From: an uncultured Rhodospirillales bacterium
Lineage (GTDB): Bacteria > Pseudomonadota > Alphaproteobacteria > Azospirillales > Azospirillaceae
Direction of reading: 5' to 3'
Length of the DNA stretch: 45,418 bases
NCBI GenBank assembly: GCA_903927615.1
Contig: CAIYNU010000068.1
Coordinates: 1 to 45,418, forward strand
In this document: positions 16,341 to 22,928 of the stretch, piece after piece
How the letters are laid out: each line of letters begins with the position of its first letter
How positions within the stretch are numbered: the stretch's first letter is position 1
Position numbers and translations under genes: made by a program
The notes under the pieces: model-generated
Database searches by the model: none
The model's input: only the letters and a program-made list of their open reading frames with translations
What the model was told of the DNA's origin: nothing

Positions 16341-17522
16341 ATGGTCGATGATGTAAATGCTCAGGTTGAAAATGAACTTCGCGAAAAAATGGAAGAAGAA
16401 TTCAATCAAAGACTAGAGCAAGAGGTTGCAGCAAGGGAACTGGTGTTGCGTGACCAGTTGGCCATGGAACTTCAAGAAAAAGAGTCATCGCTGCGGGACG
16501 AGATGGCCGAAACTCTCGCTGAAAAAGAGCATGAGTTGCGGGAGCAAATTGAATCCGAACTAAGGGAAAAGCTTGAAGGCGAGTTGCACGACGAGATTGA
16601 GCGCCAACTTCGGATTGACCTTGGCGAGGAGTTGCGCGAAGCCATGACACAGGCCCTTCGCGAGAAGGAAGATGAGTTGCGCGAACGATTTGACGAGGCG
16701 GCGGTCAGAAACCAGGAAGAGGCTCGGGAAAAGGCCGACGAGGAGATGGTCGGGCGTTTGCAGGCGGCCCTTGCCGGCAAAGAGGATGAATTGCGAAACA
16801 TCCTTGAGCAGGACTTGCGCCAGATGATGGCGGATGATCTGGAGGAAAAGGAAAAAGAGCTGAGAGAAAATCTCAAGGATGAACTGCTGGAGAAGGAACG
16901 GGAGCTGCGCGAAAAATTAATTGACGATATGCAGATCCGTGAGAAAATTGAGGCTGAGTTAAGGCATAATATTGAAATAGAGCTGAGGGACACCATTGAA
17001 CGGCAGATTCGCGACGAGCTTGGCGAGGTGTACCGTGATAATTTAGAAGAATCGCTCCGTCGAAAGGAAGAGGAGCTGCGGGAACTATTTGACGAAGAAA
17101 AAGCACAAAGAGAAGAAGAAATCTATGAAAAGGCCGAGCAGGAAATGCTTGGGCGGCTACAGGATGCGGTGGCCAGTAAGGAAGAGGACCTGCGCCGGGT
17201 GATTGAGCAGGACCTGCGCTTGGCGCTGGCGGACGACTTTGCGGAAAAACAGCGGGACCTGCGCGAGCAATTTATCGATGTCTTGGCTCAGAAAGACGAT
17301 GATGCCCGCGATAAACTGACCGCAGCCGTGCGCCAGGCGGAGGCCGATCTCCGGGCTCAGCTCGCCTCGGAGGCCGCCCGGGACCTTGCCGCCGTCGAAG
17401 AGCGTCATGCTCAGGAACGGACCCTGTGGGGCAATCGGGCCGAGGCGGCGGAACGTCGGGCTGACGAGGCCGAGCGTCGTGTCGAAGAGGCCCGGCGAAC
17501 GCGATGGATGTTCTGGAAGTAA
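16341..17522 (+). CDS. Long coiled-coil protein with internal 133-residue repeat
   Basis: The 393-residue protein is almost entirely charged heptad-like helix (Glu, Arg, Leu, Lys, Asp), with no signal peptide or membrane helix. Residues 86-193 align without gaps to 219-326 (offset 133). Shared landmarks are IERQ, LGE, REKEDELRE versus RRKEEELRE, and GRLQ...KE-DLR-EQDLR...ADD. A third, partial copy lies at about 46-82. The C-terminus RRTRWMFWK is aromatic and basic, unlike the rest, and may be a docking or membrane-touching tip. The start is certain: GGGGGAGGAAGCG precedes ATG 16341. It is divergent from dnaE2. I do not recognise the family; a structural or scaffolding role is inference. A 17-nt tandem repeat overlaps its stop codon. 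Confidence 0.85.
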   Translation: MVDDVNAQVENELREKMEEEFNQRLEQEVAARELVLRDQLAMELQEKESSLRDEMAETLAEKEHELREQIESELREKLEGELHDEIERQLRIDLGEELREAMTQALREKEDELRERFDEAAVRNQEEAREKADEEMVGRLQAALAGKEDELRNILEQDLRQMMADDLEEKEKELRENLKDELLEKERELREKLIDDMQIREKIEAELRHNIEIELRDTIERQIRDELGEVYRDNLEESLRRKEEELRELFDEEKAQREEEIYEKAEQEMLGRLQDAVASKEEDLRRVIEQDLRLALADDFAEKQRDLREQFIDVLAQKDDDARDKLTAAVRQAEADLRAQLASEAARDLAAVEERHAQERTLWGNRAEAAERRADEAERRVEEARRTRWMFWK

Positions 17523-17560
17523 CACTGTTCTGGAAGTAACACAGTTCTGGAAGGAACACT
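17510..17560. repeat. Three tandem 17-nt repeats across the coiled-coil gene's stop codon
   Basis: The unit GTTCTGGAAGTAACACT occurs at 17510-17526, again at 17527-17543 (one change), and at 17544-17560 (one change). The first copy encodes the last residues FWK and the TAA stop. As 17 is not a multiple of three, the other copies are in different frames and give no second in-frame stop. Confidence 0.9.
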
Positions 17561-17585
17561 GCCGATCGTGAAGAATGGCCCATCG

Positions 17586-17657
17586 GCCCTATCGGGAGAG
17601 CGCCCGGTCGGCGCTTGGATAGGGCGATGGGTCTGATTTTACAGGGCTCTGCCCTGT
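17586..17657. repeat. Nested palindrome plus hairpin, with dispersed repeat copy B
   Basis: An outer inverted repeat GCCCTATC (17586-17593) / GATAGGGC (17618-17625) encloses an inner stem GCGCC (17600-17604) / GGCGC (17610-17614). Directly after it, 17623-17647 repeats 10132-10156 at 24 of 25 positions. A second hairpin ACAGGGC/GCCCTGT (17641-17647 with 17651-17657, loop TCT) closes the element. It lies between converging genes ending at 17522 and 17724, a natural place for a bidirectional terminator. Confidence 0.6.
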
Positions 17658-17676
17658 ACCCGGCGGGCGGCCGGCC

Positions 17677-17713
17677 TCCTGGACCTCATGACGTCGCGGG
17701 TTCAAAGGGCCGG
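17677..17713. repeat. Dispersed repeat, copy of 32430-32466
   Basis: The segment beginning TCCTGGACCTCAT agrees with 32430-32466 at about 33 of 37 positions. Here it abuts the 3' end of the minus-strand gene ending at 17724. There it follows the acuI-like gene ending at 32514. Confidence 0.6.
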
Positions 17714-17723
17714 CCCCCGGCCG

Positions 17724-18176
17724 TCAACTGGCCAGCAGCGGTGAAACCAGGGCGCCGACGGCGCAGCCGGTGACGAAGACCGTGCCCAGGGCCGCACCGA
17801 CCACCAGCGGCGACATGGGAATCAACAGGGCGGTGCCGATCATGGCCAGAACGTCCGCCGGTCCGATCGCCATGGCAAGACCGGTACCGGCGGTGCCCGC
17901 GACGGCGCATCCGATACCGTGAGTCTTGAGATCCACCGTGTGGGCCGATGGGGCGCCGGTCGGGGGCTGGGTTGCCGCCGGCAGCGCCTCGGCGTGTTGG
18001 GTCGCAGCCGCTGCGGGCGTCGGCGGGACGGTTTTTTCGGGCACCGGCAGAGCCGGCACGACGACCGGTTGGGCAGTCGCGACGGCGCCCGGGGGCGGCG
18101 CGGGTTCCTGATGGATCACCACAACCACGATCATCAGGATCGTCAGCAGGAATGCGAGGAAGGTTCCACCATTCAT
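17724..18176 (-). CDS. Small membrane protein with Pro/Ala-rich linker and Gly-rich hairpin
   Basis: The 150-residue protein has an N-terminal transmembrane helix (FLAFLLTILMIVVVVI, about 6-21) and a Pro/Ala/Thr-rich linker (about 25-82). It ends with two Gly/Ala-rich hydrophobic helices (about 88-118 and 122-149), each containing one cysteine (C90 and C138). The start ATG 18176 has the strong ribosome-binding site GGGAGAGA. A periplasmic linker between membrane anchors is the likely layout. I do not recognise the family. The small-residue-rich helix pair suggests tight packing or oligomers. It is divergent from the zinc-ribbon gene at 18355. Confidence 0.7.
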   Translation of the reverse strand: MNGGTFLAFLLTILMIVVVVIHQEPAPPPGAVATAQPVVVPALPVPEKTVPPTPAAAATQHAEALPAATQPPTGAPSAHTVDLKTHGIGCAVAGTAGTGLAMAIGPADVLAMIGTALLIPMSPLVVGAALGTVFVTGCAVGALVSPLLAS

Positions 18177-18354
18177 GACTCTCTCCCACCAAGGTCGTCG
18201 TGACCAACGCTCCTTCCTCATACCGGATTGTCCGAGTCGAGAGCAAGGGAATGTGTGGCGCGCGGAACTTGGCCGCTTGACCGGCCTGTGCCGAAGGGCT
18301 TTCATACCTGCGCGTCGGCATCGTCGGGGACCGGCAGACGACTTAAGACCGAGG

Positions 18355-18642
18355 ATGATGTTCGAGAGACTGTGGAAGGCGATATCCCGGAAGGGTGGCG
18401 ATCGCATCGTTAAAATCGTCAAGGGGCCGGTTCTTGACCGCCCGGACGGTCCGGCGTGGCAGGCCACCGCCTATGGACCGTCCCGACCCTGCCCGATGTG
18501 CGGCGAATCGGGACGGCGGGTGCGCGAGGTCCAGGACGGCATCTGGTGGGAAACCCGCGGCCACCGCCGCTTCGAGCCCACGGGGTCCGATGTTCAATGC
18601 GATTGCGGCATCCGTTGGGGCGATGATGCCCGGCTTAAGTGA
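18355..18642 (+). CDS. Small zinc-ribbon-like protein
   Basis: The 95-residue frame starts at the tandem ATGs 18355/18358, after GAGG, a weakly placed ribosome-binding site. It has a basic N-terminal part (FERLWKAISRKGGDRIVKIVKG) and then a likely zinc ribbon: CPMCG in the middle and CDCG near the end, separated by about 34 residues including an aromatic strand (GIWWETRGHRRF). The open frame extends upstream to 18175 but overlaps the divergent gene and has no recognisable content there. It converges on cytochrome b561. Function unknown; the four cysteines are the main reason to believe it. Confidence 0.55.
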   Translation: MMFERLWKAISRKGGDRIVKIVKGPVLDRPDGPAWQATAYGPSRPCPMCGESGRRVREVQDGIWWETRGHRRFEPTGSDVQCDCGIRWGDDARLK

Positions 18643-18666
18643 CGGCGGTCGTTTTCGGCCGGGCCG

Positions 18667-19242
18667 TCACCCGACCCGCCAGGGTAACATCCGGCCAAGC
18701 AGGCCGTCGCGCCGGACGAAGGTGTGAAAGCCGGTAGCCAGCACATGCAGGCTGACCAAGCCATAAACCGCCCATTGTCCGATCCCGTGGAGGAACCTGC
18801 CGACCTTCGCCAAGTCATGGTTGACCGGAACCAGGGACGGGAGGTCGAACAGGCCGAACATCACCACCGGGTGGCCGCCCGCCGCCGACATCAGATAGCC
18901 GCTGATCGGCATCGCGAACAACAGCACATACAGCAAGACATGGGCGACATGGACGGCGGCGACTTCCAAGGGCCGCAAGATGCCCGTCAACGGGGGCTGG
19001 GTATCGAGTTGCCGCCAGATGACACGCAGGATACTGAGCGCCAGGATGGTAATGCCGATCGACTTGTGGAGATTATACCAGCCTTCCCGGGTCGGGTCGG
19101 TCCTGTCGAGAGTCGTCATGTACCAGGCGATCGGCACCACCGCGAACATCAGAGCCGCCGAGACCCAATGAAAGGCCTGGGCGAGCGGGGAATAACGGGC
19201 GGCCGGCGTTGGGATTCCGGTGTTCACAACGGCCTCTGCCAT
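18667..19242 (-). CDS. Cytochrome b561
   Basis: The 191-residue inner-membrane protein has four transmembrane helices and the histidines of the bacterial b561 (CybB-like) family: H25 in AFHWVSA, H59 in NLHKSIGI, H98/H101 in VHVAHVLLY and H166/H173 near the C-terminus. It carries two b-type haems and passes electrons between the quinone pool and a redox partner; some members act as superoxide:quinone reductases. The start ATG 19242 has AGGAGG with good spacing. No catalytic partner is encoded next to it. Confidence 0.9.
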   Translation of the reverse strand: MAEAVVNTGIPTPAARYSPLAQAFHWVSAALMFAVVPIAWYMTTLDRTDPTREGWYNLHKSIGITILALSILRVIWRQLDTQPPLTGILRPLEVAAVHVAHVLLYVLLFAMPISGYLMSAAGGHPVVMFGLFDLPSLVPVNHDLAKVGRFLHGIGQWAVYGLVSLHVLATGFHTFVRRDGLLGRMLPWRVG

Positions 19243-19404
19243 GTCGCCTCCTGCTTCTCCCGACTTTTCAGGCTGAACTATACATTCGGGTTGGTCGGGC
19301 GCAACCCGTCAATGCTCATGGTGCCCATGCGCGTCGGCGCGTTTTTGGCCCCGCGCATCGGCGCGGGCGGACCATCCCGGTTGCCAACGGGCTGGTAAAC
19401 GGGC

Positions 19405-19431
19405 TAAATCCCAGGCGCCGTGTCCCGATGG
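19405..19431 (+). promoter_or_regulatory. Possible sigma-28 (FliA) type promoter for cheC
   Basis: The pattern TAAA (19405-19408), 15 bases, then CCCGATGG (19424-19431) matches TAAA-N15-GCCGATAA at the -35 box and five positions of the -10 box. It lies about 120 bases before the cheC-like start. A chemotaxis gene is a plausible sigma-28 target, but one such match can arise by chance. Confidence 0.22.
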
Positions 19432-19501
19432 CTTCGGCCGTCATCGCGGTTCCGGAGCGGAGTCCGTTCCGCCTTATTGAGGTTTGGGGCAGGGTTATGC
19501 T

Positions 19502-19521
19502 ACGAAGCATTTTAGCTTCGT
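19502..19521. repeat. Inverted repeat upstream of cheC
   Basis: There is a perfect 7-bp palindrome, ACGAAGC (19502-19508) and GCTTCGT (19515-19521), around ATTTTA. It lies 33 bases before the ATG at 19555. It could be an operator or a 5' leader hairpin. Confidence 0.35.
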
Positions 19522-19554
19522 TGCGAGCTGCTCCCGGCGCGGGTGGTGGTAACC

Positions 19555-20175
19555 ATGATTTCTTACAGCGACGAAGAGCTTGACTTCGTTGCCGAGATTT
19601 TCAACATCGGTGTCAACAAGGCTGCCGAGTCCCTCGGTGCGCTGGTCGATCGCGAGATCTCGCTATCGGTGCCCAATCTCAGCCTGATCCAGGCGATCGA
19701 TCTGGTTTCAGAACTGTGCATGACCACGGACTCGGTGTGCGGCGTCTTCAAACGAATCGCCGACCCGCTGGGGTCCTATGCGGTCATCCTGTTCCCGAGA
19801 CGGGAAAGCGTCAAACTGGTGGGTTACGTGGTTCCGTCGGCCATGGCGGGCGAGGAACCGGCGCAAATCTACGTGGATGCGATTACCGAGATCGGCAATG
19901 TTCTTATTGGCGCTTGCCTCGGCAGTATCGCCGACACCTTTGGGATCGCGATCAACCTGGATGCTCCGGTTGCTTACATCGACCACCCCTCAGACTTCTT
20001 TCTGAAGTCGATCATTATTGATGATTTATGCGAGTACTTTCTGGATATTCGGATCAGTATGGCGGTCGAAAATACTTCTCTGACATTTTACTGGGATTTT
20101 TTGTTGCCCGACAGTGTCTTCCATTTCCTGAAACACCACACCGCCCGCCTCATGGCGACGTCTCCGGTCCGCTGA
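19555..20175 (+). CDS. CheC-like chemotaxis phosphatase
   Basis: The 206-residue protein has the two CheC signature helices. The first is D10-x3-E14-x2-N17 in DFVAEIFNIGVNKAA, with P40 downstream. The second is D108-x3-E112-x2-N115 in DAITEIGNVLIGACLGS. In CheC/FliY/CheX proteins these Glu/Asn pairs position water to dephosphorylate CheY-P; both sites look intact. It would lower CheY-P in the cytosol and tune swimming. CheD, the usual partner of CheC, is not encoded nearby. ATG 19555 (after GGTGGTGGT) is preferred over GTG 19543. Confidence 0.85.
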   Translation: MISYSDEELDFVAEIFNIGVNKAAESLGALVDREISLSVPNLSLIQAIDLVSELCMTTDSVCGVFKRIADPLGSYAVILFPRRESVKLVGYVVPSAMAGEEPAQIYVDAITEIGNVLIGACLGSIADTFGIAINLDAPVAYIDHPSDFFLKSIIIDDLCEYFLDIRISMAVENTSLTFYWDFLLPDSVFHFLKHHTARLMATSPVR

Positions 20176-20306
20176 GCACGCCCGTCCGTCCGGGCAGAAG
20201 CAGCAGGAAGCGGCAGGCACACCAAGCCGGGCCGCGATCACGGCGCACACACCGCCACCTGCCGGCGCAAGGCCCGCTCCTCGCTTCAATAACTCGACGC
20301 GGGCCC

Positions 20307-20447
20307 CTAGCCCCAGGTCAGCAGGACCAGTAAGATCAACAAGATTAAGAGTTGCCCGGCGATTTCTTGCTGGGACGTCGACCAGTTGCCGATACGGGGC
20401 AGGTGAAGGACGGGCAGATGCGGATGGGGTGATGAAGAAGCGGACAT
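20307..20447 (-). CDS. Possible 46-residue tail-anchored membrane protein
   Basis: This short frame starts at ATG 20447, with GGGAG eight bases upstream. It reads as a polar His/Pro/Ser-rich N-terminus (MSASSSPHPHLPVLHLP) and a C-terminal transmembrane helix (QLLILLILLVLLTWG). The stop is TAG. The long open frame that continues upstream is only the antisense of the sirtuin gene. The layout of polar head and hydrophobic tail is what a small tail-anchored protein would show. No homologue is recalled. Confidence 0.42.
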   Translation of the reverse strand: MSASSSPHPHLPVLHLPRIGNWSTSQQEIAGQLLILLILLVLLTWG

Positions 20448-20660
20448 GATGGCGGCTCCCGTGCGCGCGGGGGCCGCTGCGCCAGACGCAGACGGATCCC
20501 GCCGACCTTTACAGAGGTTGGCACCGGCGAGGGCGGGTTCAAGTGCCGGTGTCATTGGCTTGCGCCTGTGGCCTTCGATCATGGCGGCGGGCGGCGGCCG
20601 GGGGGACGATGGAACCAGCGAGCGGCCGGCATGGTCGCGGAAAAACAGGGAGGCGGTGGC

Positions 20661-21446
20661 ATGCGGGTGGTGTTTTTTTCCGGTTCCGGGCTCAGCGCCG
20701 ACTCGGGGATTCCGACTTTTCGCGGCCGGGCCGGGCTTTATGCCGATATCGATCCGGTTGAGCTGCTGTCGGACCGGACGTTGCGTCGTGATCCCGGCCT
20801 GGTTCACGAGTTTCTCGACGGTTTTCGGGAATCTCTGAAGGGGTATGTCCCGAATCCGGCTCATGCCATGATCCGGCGGTGGCAGCAGCGGCATGCCGAC
20901 ACCGTCGTGATCACGATGAACATCGATGACATGCTGGAGCGCGCGGGGTGCGTGGACGTGGTGCACCTTCATGGCGAGGTGCGGGGCCTGACCTCGGTGG
21001 GCAACCCGGCGGTGCAGGTGGATATCGGTTACCACCGCTACTGGTCGGGCGATGCCGGCCGTGAACCGTCGGCGGCGATCAAGGTCGGTGACCGGCACTA
21101 CGATGTCTCGGGCTATCAGTTCCGTTGTCCGGTTTCCCAGTCGTTGTTCCGCCCGGATGTGGTGCTGTTTGGCGAACTGGCGCCCCGATACCAGACGTTG
21201 TGGGCGGTCCTGAGCGACCTGGGGGAGGATGACGTCTTCGTGTCGATTGGGGCTTCGGGGCAGGTGATCCCGGTTGGGCGCATTTCCACGATGCTGCCCT
21301 GCTTCAAGATTCTCAATAACCTGGACTGGGTGCCGGAGGCATCGGACGGCGACTGGGACCAGGAGATTCTGGCACCGGCGGCAACCGCCGCCGCCCAGAT
21401 CGAGGCCATGCTGGAGCAGCGACTCGAGGACGGTCAGCGCCGGTAA
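20661..21446 (+). CDS. Sir2-family NAD-dependent protein deacylase with degenerate zinc ribbon
   Basis: The 261-residue protein has the sirtuin Rossmann core: GSGLSADSGIPTFRG (7-22) for NAD binding, TMNIDDMLERAG (85-96) in place of the usual TQNID, the catalytic histidine H104 in HLHGEVRG, FRPDVVLFGE (163-172) and GASGQVIPVG (197-206). The small domain that normally carries two CxxC zinc pairs has only C156, before PVSQSLFRPD; the first pair is missing altogether. Function without zinc is therefore in question, though the NAD site looks usable. ATG 20661 is supported by GGGAGG seven bases upstream. A perfect 24-nt tandem duplication spans its stop codon. Confidence 0.85.
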   Translation: MRVVFFSGSGLSADSGIPTFRGRAGLYADIDPVELLSDRTLRRDPGLVHEFLDGFRESLKGYVPNPAHAMIRRWQQRHADTVVITMNIDDMLERAGCVDVVHLHGEVRGLTSVGNPAVQVDIGYHRYWSGDAGREPSAAIKVGDRHYDVSGYQFRCPVSQSLFRPDVVLFGELAPRYQTLWAVLSDLGEDDVFVSIGASGQVIPVGRISTMLPCFKILNNLDWVPEASDGDWDQEILAPAATAAAQIEAMLEQRLEDGQRR

Positions 21447-21475
21447 CCCCGGGACGGTCAGCGCCGGTAACCCCG
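21428..21475. repeat. Perfect 24-nt tandem duplication across the sirtuin stop codon
   Basis: Bases 21428-21451 are repeated exactly at 21452-21475. The first copy holds the TAA stop (21444-21446). Because 24 is a multiple of three, the second copy provides a further in-frame TAA at 21468-21470. Confidence 0.95.
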
Positions 21476-21581
21476 GCGTCGGTTGGTCCCGGAGGCCCGG
21501 AGACCCCTGCTTCAACCCGTGTGAAGGCAGGGACTCCGCGCATCGCCGCGGTCCTGACGTCGTCTGACCGACCCGTCAGGA

Positions 21582-22040
21582 TCACGCGGCATGGCTGGCT
21601 TCGGTTTGGGTGAGCAAGGCATAGAGGGCATCGGCGCTGGTGGAGCCCCGCAGCTTCTCGCACACGGCGTTGTCCCGCAGCAATCGGGACACCCGGGCGA
21701 GGGCCTTGAGGTGATCGGCACCAGCCTGCTCCGGCGCCAGCAGCAGGAACATCAGATCCACCGGCTGTTCGTCGATGGCATCGAAGTCGATCGGCCGCTC
21801 CAGCCGGGCGAACAGGCCATAAACGCGATCAAGGCTGGCCAGCTTCCCATGGGGAATGGCAATACCATGACCGACGCCGGTGGTCCCGAGTCGCTCGCGC
21901 TCCAGCAGCACGTCGAAGATCATTCGCTCGTGCTGCCCGGTGAGTTCCGAGGCCTTGCGCGCCAACTCCTGCAAGGCCTGCTTTTTGTTGCCGGCCCGAA
22001 GGTTCGCAATGATGCTGGCAGGCGTGATCAATTCAATCAT
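21582..22040 (-). CDS. ptsN: Nitrogen-related PTS enzyme IIA (EIIA-Ntr)
   Basis: The 152-residue protein is a PTS EIIA type-2 domain. The phosphorylated histidine is H64 in GHGIAIPHGK. It receives phosphate from NPr and acts as a regulator (nitrogen and potassium balance, sigma-54 linked output) rather than in sugar uptake. It is the last gene of the rpoN-hpf-ptsN run, 38 bases after hpf, the standard proteobacterial order. No ptsO is in the window. Confidence 0.95.
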   Translation of the reverse strand: MIELITPASIIANLRAGNKKQALQELARKASELTGQHERMIFDVLLERERLGTTGVGHGIAIPHGKLASLDRVYGLFARLERPIDFDAIDEQPVDLMFLLLAPEQAGADHLKALARVSRLLRDNAVCEKLRGSTSADALYALLTQTEASHAA

Positions 22041-22078
22041 GATGGACTGACATGGTTGACCGGTCCCGGACCATGGGT

Positions 22079-22678
22079 TCAGGCGCTCGGCGCGGCGCTG
22101 CCCTGGGGATCCACCCAGCCGACATGGCCGTCCGTACGCCGGTATACCATGTTGAGGCCGCCGTGGCCGCGATTACGGAACAACATCGCCGGCAGCTCGG
22201 CCAATTCCATGCGCATCACGGCTTCGCTGACGGTCAGCGTTGCGATGGGCGTGGTCATTTCGGCGATGACCACCGGTTGGTGGTTTTCGACCACCTCCTC
22301 GTCATGGCTATCGTGGGAGTGATCCTCGGCCTGTAGAATGTATTTCTTCGCGGCGTAGGGCTCACCCGAGCTTTCGCTGGCGCTGTGGTGGTCCTTGAGC
22401 CGGCTCTTGTAGCGGCGCAGGCGCTTGGCGATCTTGTCGCACGCGGTGTCGAACGCGGGATAAGGTTCGTCGGCTTCGCCGATGGTCTGAACCAGGATGC
22501 CGCGCCCGACATGGACGGAAATGTCGGCCCGGAAGAGGTGAGCTTCCCGGGAGAAGACCACGTTCGCCTCGATCGGCCGGCCGAAATACTTGCCGACCAC
22601 GCCGTTGAGAGACTCGGCGACATGGCTGCGCAAGGCATCTCCGACGTCAAGCTGCTTGCCTTTGACGGATAGGTGCAT
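22079..22678 (-). CDS. hpf: Ribosome hibernation promoting factor, long form
   Basis: The 199-residue protein has the N-terminal S30AE/YfiA domain (about 1-105, opening MHLSVKGKQLDVGDALRSHV) and a charged His/Glu linker. The C-terminal dimerisation domain (about 140-190, TPIATLTVSEAVMRMELAELPAMLF ending in YRRTDGHVGW) marks the long form that pairs 70S ribosomes into 100S dimers in resting cells. It lies between rpoN and ptsN. The start ATG 22678 is set by the domain; no strong ribosome-binding site is visible. A 250-nt gap to rpoN leaves room for its own promoter. Confidence 0.95.
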   Translation of the reverse strand: MHLSVKGKQLDVGDALRSHVAESLNGVVGKYFGRPIEANVVFSREAHLFRADISVHVGRGILVQTIGEADEPYPAFDTACDKIAKRLRRYKSRLKDHHSASESSGEPYAAKKYILQAEDHSHDSHDEEVVENHQPVVIAEMTTPIATLTVSEAVMRMELAELPAMLFRNRGHGGLNMVYRRTDGHVGWVDPQGSAAPSA

Positions 22679-22928
22679 GTGTGACTTTGTCCGGACTAAG
22701 CGGTCCGCCGAGTGTTGGAGAAACGACGCGGCACCCGGGGCGGACCTGAGAAATAGTAGCGCGCGCCGCCAATTGTCAAGAAACGCCCAAGGTTGTCCCG
22801 GGGCATGGTTCCCGTGTAGCTGTGCCGGCCGTCTTGCACCGGTTGCCCGGTCCTTAACCAGCCTGCTCCGACTTCGATACCCGAACCAGGATGCGCCGAT
22901 TCGCCCCTGGCCTGCCGAACCCGGTTGA

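Larger units (their letters stand above)
19243..19554. other. Divergent intergenic region between cytochrome b561 and cheC
   Basis: No gene is supported in these 312 bases. The region must hold both promoters. It contains a near-repeated GC block (GCGCGTCGGCGCG at about 19330 and a similar block at 19352), a sigma-28-like match at 19405-19431 and a perfect inverted repeat at 19502-19521. Confidence 0.6.

Noticed and set aside
20307-21515. Minus-strand frame of 402 codons
   Set aside because: Most of it is antisense to the sirtuin gene. Its repeated N-terminal peptide is just the 24-nt duplication read backwards. Only the last 46 codons (20307-20447) look protein-like.
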